NCBI GenBank assembly: GCA_947630195.1
Contig: CANRGQ010000015.1
Coordinates: 1 to 22,497, forward strand
DNA length: 22,497 nucleotides
Reading direction: 5' to 3'
From: an uncultured Bacilli bacterium
Lineage (GTDB): Bacteria; Bacillota_I; Bacilli_A; RF39; UBA660
The translations under genes were made by a program, and so were the position numbers. This document shows positions 16,756 through 22,494 of this stretch, in pieces. Under the pieces are notes generated by a model that worked only from the letters and a program-made list of their open reading frames with translations, was not told the DNA's origin and did not search any database. The stretch's first letter is position 1, and each line of letters opens with the position of its first letter.

Positions 16756-17691
16756 ATGGCAAAGAAAAAAGAACCAGTAATACTAGAAGATGTGGAATTA
16801 AAACCTCAAGTAATAGGTTATGCGTATGAGAAGAAGAGTAATTTAGGAAGAGTTATAATTATTTTTATAATTCTTATCATTGCGGTTTTTTATATTAATG
16901 ATATAACAGTTTTCATTAATAATTTATTAGGAAAGAAAACTCCAAGTACAATTACGGAAGGAAGTGGTAAACCTAGTGAAGGAGAAAAACCGGGAAGTGA
17001 ACAACCAGGGGAGGATGATACCGAATATAATTTATTTAATGAATCCTTAGAAATTAAAAGTGGTTCTTTAACTTTAAATAATTTTAAATATGCCAATAAT
17101 ACATTAACTTTTGATATAAATAATAGTACAACATCTCCCGTTAATTTAAGTAGTAGGAAGTATTTTTTAGAAACTTATACCGAAGATAAAACTTTAATTA
17201 ATCGTTTTAAAGTCGATATTGATTCTATCTTAGGAAACAATAAAGAAAGTTATACTTTTAATGAGGTAAGTAGTTTTTCTTATCTTGTGTTTGTGGAAAA
17301 AACTACGAAAGATTATCCGGAATATGCTTTAAGTGATAGTGAAAATGGTATTGGGGATATCACTTGTAAAATGAATGATGATACTTACATTTATTCTTTT
17401 GAAAAAAATAAACTTACGAAAATAAATCATACCATATCTAATAGTAATGTAAGTGATGCAAGTTACTATAATAAATATAATGAAGTTCAAACTTTAGTTA
17501 ATAATTATAAGACTATGGAAGGAATGACGGCGACATTTAATGGTACTCAAAATGGTTATAGTGCCGTTATTACAATAGATTTAGAAAAAGTTGATTTAAG
17601 TAAAGTAAATAATAAATATTATTATGCTAAAGGGGAAGAAGCTAAAGTCGTGGATTTTGAAATGATAACCTATGGTTATACATGTAGTTAG
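16756..17691 (+). CDS. Membrane-anchored extracytoplasmic protein of unknown function
   Basis: 311 residues. A charged cytoplasmic start (1-31) is followed by one membrane helix (about 32-52), then a Gly/Ser/Pro/Glu linker (about 60-92, TITEGSGKPSEGEKPG and so on) and two outside regions. The first (about 95-195) reads like a beta-rich module (LEIKSGSLTLNNFKYANNTLTFDI). The second (about 200-311) begins ITCKMNDDTYIYSFEKNKLTKI and ends YGYTCS, with one Cys at each end that could pair. This second part weakly resembles YehR-like lipoprotein domains, an impression only. It stands 12 bases upstream of scpA with a good GGGTGAT ribosome site of its own. Cotranscription with scpAB is likely, but no functional tie is known. 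Confidence 0.75.
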   Translation: MAKKKEPVILEDVELKPQVIGYAYEKKSNLGRVIIIFIILIIAVFYINDITVFINNLLGKKTPSTITEGSGKPSEGEKPGSEQPGEDDTEYNLFNESLEIKSGSLTLNNFKYANNTLTFDINNSTTSPVNLSSRKYFLETYTEDKTLINRFKVDIDSILGNNKESYTFNEVSSFSYLVFVEKTTKDYPEYALSDSENGIGDITCKMNDDTYIYSFEKNKLTKINHTISNSNVSDASYYNKYNEVQTLVNNYKTMEGMTATFNGTQNGYSAVITIDLEKVDLSKVNNKYYYAKGEEAKVVDFEMITYGYTCS

Positions 17692-17703
17692 GGTGGTTTA
17701 AAA

Positions 17704-18426
17704 ATGAATTTACATCTAGAGGATTTTGAAGGTCCCTTTGATTTACTATTACATTTAGTAAGAGTATCTAAAGTGGATATATATGAAGTTAATATTAAAG
17801 AAGTAATTAATCAATATTTAAATTTTATCAGTAGTATTCCGGATGACGATTTAGATTCTTCATCGGAATATTTAGTTATGGCCTCAGAACTTGTGCATTT
17901 AAAAAGTAAGATGCTGGTGAAGAAAAACGAAGAAGTCGAGGAAGAGGAAAGTGAATTTAATATTACCAGTGAAGAAGATTTACGCGATAAATTAATTTCT
18001 TATGAAAAATATAAAAATATGAGTGATACATTTCGAGTTTTAGAAGAAAATAGAATGGATTATTATACCAAGGTACCCGAAAACTTAAAAGAATATATGG
18101 ATGAAGAAGAAAATGTCGTTAATAGTGAAGTATCTATAGCCGATTTATTAAATGCTTTTTTAGAAATGCAAAAAAGAGTAAATTATGAAAAACCAATAAC
18201 CACTAAAGTAATGAAAAAAGAATATAGTGTTAAACAAAGAATAAAAGAAATAAGAAGTCTTTTAAAGATAAAAAAAAGAGTCGAGTTTACGGAACTTTTT
18301 GAAGAAGTAACCAAAGAAAATGTGGTGGTAACCTTCTTATCTTTATTAGATATGAGTAAAAATAAAGAAATTACTTTGAAACAAGATAAAATATTTAGTA
18401 CAATATTAATAGAAAGTGTGGCTTAA
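17704..18426 (+). CDS. scpA: Segregation and condensation protein A
   Basis: A 240-residue kleisin subunit of the SMC-ScpA-ScpB condensin complex, which compacts and separates the chromosome. The N-terminal SMC-neck-binding region is typical: LEDFEGPFDLLLHLVRVSKVDIYEV, then 'INQYLNFI' and 'SEYLVMASELVHLKSKMLV'. A variable acidic linker follows (about 78-90). The C-terminal winged-helix part that binds the SMC head is seen in 'RVEFTELFEEV' and 'VVTFLSLLDMSKNKEI'. Full length for the family. The ATG follows GGGTGGTTT, and scpB starts one base after its stop. Confidence 0.95.
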   Translation: MNLHLEDFEGPFDLLLHLVRVSKVDIYEVNIKEVINQYLNFISSIPDDDLDSSSEYLVMASELVHLKSKMLVKKNEEVEEEESEFNITSEEDLRDKLISYEKYKNMSDTFRVLEENRMDYYTKVPENLKEYMDEEENVVNSEVSIADLLNAFLEMQKRVNYEKPITTKVMKKEYSVKQRIKEIRSLLKIKKRVEFTELFEEVTKENVVVTFLSLLDMSKNKEITLKQDKIFSTILIESVA

Positions 18427-18427
18427 G

Positions 18428-18973
18428 ATGAATTTATTGGGAGTTTTAGAAGGTTTATTATTTGTCATGGGTGATGAAGGTGTTACTTTAAATGATATAT
18501 GTAATACTTTAAATATTAATGAAGCAAAAGCTAAAGAGCTATTAACTAAATTAAAAGAAGAATATGATAAAGATGAAAGAGGTATTAGAATTAGTTATTT
18601 AGGAGATGCTTTTAAATTAACCACTAAGAAAGAACATAAAGAATATTATCAAAAATTAATTAAAGAAAAAGAAGAAATTTTATCGCAAGCTCAATTAGAA
18701 GTTTTAGCCATTATTGCTTATAATGAACCCATAACAAGAATTGAAATAGATGAAATAAGAGGTATAAGTAGTACTTATGTAATTAAAAAATTATTAAGTA
18801 AAGATTTAATAAAAGTTGTGGGTAAAAGTGATTTACCTGGTAAACCTAATTTATATAAAACAACTAAAACTTTCTTAGATTGTTTTGGACTTGCTTCCAT
18901 TAATGATTTACCAGAGTTAGAAAAAGAAGAAGTAGAAGAGGAAGTACCTTTATTTAAACAAAAGATGTTATAG
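18428..18973 (+). CDS. scpB: Segregation and condensation protein B
   Basis: 181 residues from the ATG at 18428, one base after the scpA stop; an in-frame GTG at 18416 inside scpA would add four residues and does not fit the family start. ScpB is a dimer of winged-helix domains that binds ScpA. The family start MNLLGVLEGLLFVMGDEGVTL and the second winged-helix signature 'LSQAQLEVLAIIAYNEPITRIEIDEIRG' followed by 'LPGKPNLYKTTKTFLDCFGL' are all present. It is translationally coupled to scpA, which suits a fixed stoichiometry. Confidence 0.95.
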   Translation: MNLLGVLEGLLFVMGDEGVTLNDICNTLNINEAKAKELLTKLKEEYDKDERGIRISYLGDAFKLTTKKEHKEYYQKLIKEKEEILSQAQLEVLAIIAYNEPITRIEIDEIRGISSTYVIKKLLSKDLIKVVGKSDLPGKPNLYKTTKTFLDCFGLASINDLPELEKEEVEEEVPLFKQKML

Positions 18974-18990
18974 AAGATATTAGTTATTTA

Positions 18991-18999
18991 TGATATAAT
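18991..18999 (+). promoter_or_regulatory. Extended -10 promoter of tRNA-Leu
   Basis: TGATATAAT (TGN-TATAAT) ends 11 bases before the first tRNA base. A 9-base inverted repeat (AAGATATTA at 18974-18982, TAATATCTT at 18996-19004) overlaps it and may also act as a weak end for the scpB transcript. Confidence 0.6.
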
Positions 19000-19009
19000 A
19001 TCTTTACTT

Positions 19010-19097
19010 GCTCGTATGGCGAAATTGGTAGACGCGATAGACTCAAAATCTATTTTCCTTTAAAGAAGTCTCGGTTCAAGTCCGAGTACGAGCACCA
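19010..19097 (+). tRNA. tRNA-Leu (anticodon CAA)
   Basis: 88 bases. The acceptor stem GCTCGTA (19010-19016) pairs with TACGAGC (19087-19093), followed by A and an encoded CCA. The D arm carries TTGGTAGACGC. The anticodon stem ATAGA/TCTAT encloses the loop CTCAAAA with anticodon CAA at 19044-19046, reading UUG. A long variable arm, as expected for a class II tRNA, follows, then a T arm CTCGG-TTCAAGT-CCGAG. All stems pair. Confidence 0.97.
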
Positions 19098-19106
19098 TAT
19101 GAATTT

Positions 19107-19130
19107 AAGGGCGATTAAGAGCGCTCTTTT
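19107..19130 (+). terminator. Terminator after tRNA-Leu
   Basis: AAGGGCG (19107-19113) pairs with CGCTCTT (19122-19128) with one G-T wobble, then a short T-run. A small palindrome, AAGAGCGCTCTT, overlaps the 3' arm and could form instead. Confidence 0.65.
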
Positions 19131-19159
19131 CTAATATAATTATAGAAAGGGTGATATTT

Positions 19160-19945
19160 ATGAATGATTTAATGGTGGTAGTTAGTAATGCTAATATTAA
19201 TAATAACCCACTTGAAACTATTGAGGCTATAAAAGAGGCAGGTTTTAAAAATGTTTTTATTCAGTGGTATAATAGAGATTTTATCGTATCCCAAGAAAAA
19301 CAATTGGAATACATTAAAAGTTTGGGTTTAAATGTTCCTTATGCTCATTTAACTTATGATGGTATCCCTGATTTATGGAATGATTCGGGTGATTATTTAA
19401 TAGATAAATATAAAAAAGATTTAGATGTATGTCATCAAAATGGGATAACTTTAGTTATGATGCATGTAACTAGTCGAAAGACACAACCTTTAGAATATAA
19501 CGAAAAAGGAATAAAAAGATTACAAGCTATTGCTGATTATGCCGAAAAGTTAAATATTCAAATTGCCTTTGAAAATGTTCATTACCAAGGATTCCTAGAA
19601 TATGTTTTAAGTAATATTAAAAATAAAAATGTGGGTATTTGTTTTGATGCTGGTCATTATCATTATTATTTTAAAGATGAGTTTAATTTTGATTTCTTTA
19701 AAGATCGAATACTAGCTGTTCATCTTCATGATAATCATGGTTCATCTGATGAACATTTACTACCTTTTGATGGCACGAATAATTGGGAGGAAATCATTTC
19801 TAAATTAAAAGAAAATAATTACAATGGTTATATTATTTTAGAAATAGTTTATAGTAAGCATTATCCAAATATGAATATTAAAGACTTTTATAAAGAAGGT
19901 CTCATAAGAGGTCAAAAGTTACAAAAAATGTTTAAAGAAAGATAG
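19160..19945 (+). CDS. TIM-barrel sugar phosphate isomerase/epimerase
   Basis: 261 residues from the ATG at 19160, which is well spaced from AAAGGGTGAT; the GTG at 19151 lies within that ribosome site. It is a xylose-isomerase-like TIM-barrel protein, a superfamily that also includes endonuclease IV and 2-keto-myo-inositol dehydratase. Likely metal ligands sit at strand ends: Glu138 in IAFENVH, Asp163 and His166 in CFDAGHYHYY, His in AVHLHDNHG, and Glu in YIILEI. These are the expected Glu/Asp/His/Glu set, so it should be catalytically competent. The substrate cannot be told from sequence or neighbours. The next gene follows after eight bases. Confidence 0.88.
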   Translation: MNDLMVVVSNANINNNPLETIEAIKEAGFKNVFIQWYNRDFIVSQEKQLEYIKSLGLNVPYAHLTYDGIPDLWNDSGDYLIDKYKKDLDVCHQNGITLVMMHVTSRKTQPLEYNEKGIKRLQAIADYAEKLNIQIAFENVHYQGFLEYVLSNIKNKNVGICFDAGHYHYYFKDEFNFDFFKDRILAVHLHDNHGSSDEHLLPFDGTNNWEEIISKLKENNYNGYIILEIVYSKHYPNMNIKDFYKEGLIRGQKLQKMFKER

Positions 19946-19953
19946 GTGTAGTT

Positions 19954-20406
19954 ATGGAAATAAGAAAAGCTAGAATGGAAGATGCTAAAGAACTTAATAG
20001 TCTTTTAACTCTTCTTATTCGGGATGAAGGACAATATGATAAAAATATTAATATGAATTTTGAAGTTACTAATATGTATGAAAATTATATAAATGACCCA
20101 GATAGAATTATTTTAGTGGCCTTAATAGATAATAAAATAGTTGGATATATCTATGGTTTTAAACAATTTAAAGATGAAGTATCTACTAAGGACATAGGCA
20201 TTTTAGATGCCCTATATGTAAAGGAAGATTATCGCACTTTAGGAGTAGCGAATAGTCTTATAAAGGAATTTAAAAAATGGGCTCAAGAAATGGCCCTAAA
20301 GGAAATTGAAGTCAATGTTTTGGTAGCCAATACTAAAGCCCATAATTTGTACTTAAAAAATGATTTTAAAACCTTTAGTGAAAAAATGAAATGTATTATT
20401 GATTAA
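19954..20406 (+). CDS. GNAT-family N-acetyltransferase
   Basis: A 150-residue cytoplasmic acetyltransferase. It starts IRKARMEDAKELNSLL and carries the acetyl-CoA-binding region ILDALYVKEDYRTLGVANSLIKEFKKWA, with RTLGVA in the place of the usual R/Q-x-x-G-x-G/A. The last part, 'EIEVNVLVANTKAHNLYLKNDFKTFSEKM', is the classic GNAT end (A-x-x-L-Y-x-K-x-G-F; here NDF replaces xGF). The acceptor substrate is unknown. It is coupled to the isomerase upstream through GGTGTAGTT. Its last 11 bases overlap the end of the gene on the opposite strand. Confidence 0.9.
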   Translation: MEIRKARMEDAKELNSLLTLLIRDEGQYDKNINMNFEVTNMYENYINDPDRIILVALIDNKIVGYIYGFKQFKDEVSTKDIGILDALYVKEDYRTLGVANSLIKEFKKWAQEMALKEIEVNVLVANTKAHNLYLKNDFKTFSEKMKCIID

Positions 20407-20419
20407 TCATTTCGTTTTT
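20382..20419. terminator. Bidirectional terminator between convergent genes
   Basis: AAAAATGAAATG (20382-20393) pairs with CATTTCGTTTTT (20408-20419) with one wobble pair, around a 14-base loop. A and T runs at the outer ends give a U-tail in both directions. It contains the stop codons of both convergent genes. Confidence 0.65.
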
Positions 20420-20608
20420 ATTTTCACTGTTTTCTTCATCTTCTAAGTTTTCTATTGCATATTTTAGGCAAAGATTCATTAACTTATTAACTGATAAATT
20501 ATGTTTATAAGATAATTCTTCAAGTTTCTTTAAATCACTTAGTCTAATTCTAATTGATTTTATAACTGAATAAAAATCTTCACCTTTAGGTAAAACCAAC
20601 TTAGCCAT
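20396..20608 (-). CDS. Small ribbon-helix-helix protein (CopG/Arc-like)
   Basis: A 70-residue, probably DNA-binding protein. The pattern from about residue 16, IKSIRIRLSDLKKLEELSYK followed by HNLSVNKLMNLCLKYAIENL, fits a beta-strand with alternating basic residues, helix A, a turn and helix B: the ribbon-helix-helix fold of CopG/Arc/MetJ-like repressors and of many antitoxins. The tail (about 56-70) is acidic and probably unfolded, as in antitoxins. The start has a GAGAAGAGGT ribosome site and a TGCTATAAT box (20628-20636 on this strand). The gene for an unknown 105-residue protein lies just upstream on the same strand. Confidence 0.72.
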   Translation of the reverse strand: MAKLVLPKGEDFYSVIKSIRIRLSDLKKLEELSYKHNLSVNKLMNLCLKYAIENLEDEENSENKNEMINQ

Positions 20609-20627
20609 ATTTTTTACCTCTTCTCTA

Positions 20628-20636
20628 ATTATAGCA
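20628..20636 (-). promoter_or_regulatory. Extended -10 promoter of the ribbon-helix-helix gene
   Basis: Read on the minus strand this is TGCTATAAT, 20 bases before the ATG at 20608. No clear -35 box is seen. Confidence 0.55.
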
Positions 20637-20659
20637 AATAGGTAAATAAATATAAAATA

Positions 20660-20977
20660 TTATACTTCTTTTACTTGTAATGGTTTGTCATTTATTATTT
20701 CTAATCCATAATTATATAATAGATTATCTTTTATTTTTTCTAATAATTTATTATCAATAGCAATTTTAACATTAAAATAATCTAAGGCTTCTTTTATAAA
20801 TAAATCTAAGTTATCTTCATACTCAGAAGATGAATAATAGGAAGAGGCAATAAAATAAGCCACAAAGTTCGGAACAATAATATTAATAATGTAATTATTT
20901 ATTCTCATGCCATGAGAATTTATTTTGTCTTCATTCATATCTCTTTTTTCATACTCTTTAGGATATTTTAAAAACAT
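20660..20977 (-). CDS. Unknown 105-residue protein
   Basis: The ATG at 20977 follows AAAGGTGG at good distance; a TTG three codons earlier (20986) is less likely. The product is 105 residues and soluble, with a moderately hydrophobic centre (NYIINIIVPNFVAYFIASSYY, about residues 25-45) followed by a helical charged part and an ending strand-like segment 'LLYNYGLEIINDKPLQVKEV'. I recognise no family. Its position, 51 bases before a ribbon-helix-helix gene on the same strand, resembles a small two-gene unit, but nothing in the sequence marks it as a toxin. The region upstream (20987-21060) is almost pure A/T and contains several TATAAT-like boxes. Confidence 0.6.
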   Translation of the reverse strand: MFLKYPKEYEKRDMNEDKINSHGMRINNYIINIIVPNFVAYFIASSYYSSSEYEDNLDLFIKEALDYFNVKIAIDNKLLEKIKDNLLYNYGLEIINDKPLQVKEV

Positions 20978-21135
20978 AATAATCAACCACCTTTATTATA
21001 TAATTATAATATAATAAATTAAGAAAATGTTTATTTTGTTATTTTTAATTATATTAGGACATAAAAAAATTAATAGGCGTCTTTATTATTTTCTAAAAAT
21101 AATCTTACATAATATACTTATGAAAGGAAGATATT

Positions 21136-21369
21136 ATGTATAATAGGCGACCTATTAATTATTATCCAAATAATTTTAATAATGAAAGATTTATTGTACC
21201 GTTTTTAGGGGGAGCCCTTTTGGGTGGAGCAGCAGTGGGCTTAACAAGACCTAGACCAATTTATAATGTAGTTCCAAATCCTGGTGGACCTAATCCTGGT
21301 TTTAATCCAAATTATCCTTATGGTAGTTATAGTTATAACTATTATTATCCACCATTTAGACCATATTAG
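21136..21369 (+). CDS. Small Gly/Tyr/Pro-rich membrane-associated protein
   Basis: 77 residues: an Asn/Tyr-rich start, one hydrophobic Gly-rich segment (FIVPFLGGALLGGAAVGL, about residues 19-36) that could span or enter a membrane, then a Pro/Gly/Asn/Tyr tail ending YYYPPFRPY. The composition resembles small coat- or wall-associated proteins of Bacilli and Clostridia, but no family is certain. A GAAAGGAAG site lies seven bases before the ATG, and a possible promoter TTCTAA (21091-21096), 16 bases, TATACT (21113-21118) sits upstream. Codons 3-8 form the palindrome TAATAGG-CGA-CCTATTA, which could hinder translation start. It ends in a hairpin terminator. Confidence 0.65.
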   Translation: MYNRRPINYYPNNFNNERFIVPFLGGALLGGAAVGLTRPRPIYNVVPNPGGPNPGFNPNYPYGSYSYNYYYPPFRPY

Positions 21370-21390
21370 AAGAAGTTAACTCTTCTTTTT
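21370..21390 (+). terminator. Terminator after the Gly/Tyr-rich gene
   Basis: Stem AAGAAG (21370-21375) / CTTCTT (21382-21387), loop TTAACT, then a T-run. The loop holds the stop codon of the opposing XRE gene. Confidence 0.7.
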
Positions 21391-21615
21391 ATTTGACTTT
21401 TTTCTAAAATCTTCTTCATCTTTTAATCCAAGAATATAATCAGCGGAAACTCCTAAGTATTTACATATTTCAGGTAGGTAAGTTATAGGCATTATATTAA
21501 CGGCTTTTTCATATCTGGCATATTGTTGTTGTCTAATTCCAAGATGGTCCGCCATTTCTTTTTGGGTTATATTTTTGCAATCTCTCACCCATTTAATTCT
21601 ATCATTATAATACAT
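21376..21615 (-). CDS. XRE-family helix-turn-helix repressor
   Basis: A 79-residue DNA-binding protein. The five-helix Cro/C1-type domain occupies about residues 5-63: IKWVRDCKNITQKEMADHLGIRQQQYARYEKAVNIMPITYLPEICKYLGVSADYILG, with the recognition helix around GIRQQQYARYE. A short Lys-rich tail follows and there is no second domain, so this is a minimal repressor. It starts at an ATG after GGTGATG. Its promoter region contains a 36-bp dyad (21648-21683) that is the likely operator, placed so that one dimer could control both this gene (autoregulation) and the divergent surface-protein gene at 21770. Confidence 0.9.
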   Translation of the reverse strand: MYYNDRIKWVRDCKNITQKEMADHLGIRQQQYARYEKAVNIMPITYLPEICKYLGVSADYILGLKDEEDFRKKSNKKKS

Positions 21616-21647
21616 CTTACATCACCATATTATCTATATCATTATTT

Positions 21648-21683
21648 ACAACAAATGTGTTGATAATTGAACACATGTGTTGT
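21648..21683. promoter_or_regulatory. Dyad operator in the divergent XRE / surface-protein promoter region
   Basis: A 36-bp two-tier inverted repeat: outer arms ACAACA / TGTTGT and inner arms ATGTGTT / AACACAT, each 7-base inner arm one base from its outer arm, around the centre GATAATTG. On the plus strand it overlaps a candidate promoter TTGAAC (21667-21672), 18 bases, GATTAT (21691-21696). On the minus strand the left arm supplies a TTGTTG -35-like box ahead of a TAATAT -10-like box. Binding would therefore affect both directions. Confidence 0.65.
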
Positions 21684-21769
21684 AAAATTTGATTATAAAT
21701 AGAAAATAGAAATAAGAAAAGTTTTTTATTGGTATTGATTTTAGGTATTTGCAACATAAGGAGGTTAAG

Positions 21770-22438
21770 ATGATTAATAAGATAAAAAAGAAACTAAATT
21801 TTAGAATAATATACATCGTAATATGTTTAGGCTTTCTTATGGGATTACTTTATTTTAATACCACACATGCTTATTATAGTAGTGAAACAGGACCAGTTCC
21901 TATATTCACCAGTAAAGTAGGAAACTTTGCTAAACAAGATGTTGAAGAATATTTAGCAGAACAAAAGAATAGTGGTTTAGAAGCAAAAGAAAATATGAAA
22001 GCAAGAAATGATACAATACGAAGATATCAAGGAAGTAGTGTTAATAATTATATATGTTTTGGTACAACTAATACAAGTGATTGCACTAAAAATACTGATA
22101 AATATATGTATCGTATAATTGGTATAGATACAAATACCAAACAATTAATAATACAAAAGAAAGATGCCTTTAATCATGGTAATTGGCATTCTGCAAATGG
22201 TAATTATACTTGGGTGCAATCCCAAATATATATAGATATAAATGGAAGTTTATTTTTAAATAATACAAATTATGTTCCAAGTGATTGGGCGGATTTAATA
22301 GTTAATCATAGTTGGAAATATGGGGATTTAAATGTAACATCAACACAAACAGGAAAAGATTTACTAACAAGTGAAAAAAGTGCGTTAACATCAAATATTA
22401 ATGCTAAAGTAGGTTTAATGTTGATAATGTCAACATAA
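21770..22438 (+). CDS. Secreted surface protein module, apparently truncated
   Basis: 222 residues from the ATG at 21770, which has a canonical AAGGAGG (21758-21764). A signal peptide (1-34, cut after THA) precedes YYSSETGPVPIFTSKVGNFA. The main part begins SSVNNYICFGTTNTSDC and MYRIIGIDTNTKQLIIQKKDAF, then NYVPSDWADLIVNHSWKYGDLNV and INAKVGLM. This is a surface-protein type I associate with uncultured low-GC gut Bacilli. In fuller relatives, as I recall them, an 'AKIGLMY...DYYY' segment leads into another 100 or so residues. Here the frame ends five residues after VGLM, and the sequence just after it is an inverted-repeat structure, not the missing half. No other frame continues it. The divergent XRE gene and the dyad operator upstream suggest regulated or switchable expression. 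Truncation is an inference from remembered relatives. Confidence 0.75.
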   Translation: MINKIKKKLNFRIIYIVICLGFLMGLLYFNTTHAYYSSETGPVPIFTSKVGNFAKQDVEEYLAEQKNSGLEAKENMKARNDTIRRYQGSSVNNYICFGTTNTSDCTKNTDKYMYRIIGIDTNTKQLIIQKKDAFNHGNWHSANGNYTWVQSQIYIDINGSLFLNNTNYVPSDWADLIVNHSWKYGDLNVTSTQTGKDLLTSEKSALTSNINAKVGLMLIMST

Positions 22439-22486
22439 AAATGTAGGTTTTGGCTAATATAATTTTGTAGGAAAACCTACATTTTT
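22437..22486 (+). terminator. Perfect 15-bp hairpin after the truncated surface gene
   Basis: AAAAATGTAGGTTTT (22437-22451) is the exact reverse complement of 22472-22486, with a 20-base loop. It has A and T runs at its ends and starts within the TAA stop, so it can act as a terminator. The loop carries GCTAATATA, complementary to TATATTAGC at 22486-22494, so a second, mutually exclusive stem is possible. Confidence 0.65.
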
Positions 22487-22494
22487 ATATTAGC
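22453..22494. repeat. Second inverted repeat interlocked with the terminator hairpin
   Basis: GCTAATATA (22453-22461) and TATATTAGC (22486-22494) are a perfect 9-bp inverted repeat. With one bulged G the match extends outward to TTT/AAA (22449-22451 and 22495-22497). The arms alternate with those of the 15-bp hairpin in the order A-B-A'-B'. The window ends at the outer arm, so the element may continue. Confidence 0.6.

Noticed and set aside
18416..18427. Upstream GTG start for scpB, and similar early starts at 2037 and 21749
   Set aside because: Each lies before a family-consistent ATG, inside the previous gene or ahead of the Shine-Dalgarno itself, and adds residues not expected in the family.
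19010..19097. tRNA-Leu as an integration site for a mobile island starting to its right
   Set aside because: No repeat of the tRNA 3' end and no integrase are seen downstream. The next two genes look like ordinary chromosomal genes.
20987..21135. A/T-rich stretch considered as a replication origin or small RNA
   Set aside because: No DnaA-box series, iterons or convincing structured RNA are visible. It is explained by divergent promoters of the flanking genes.
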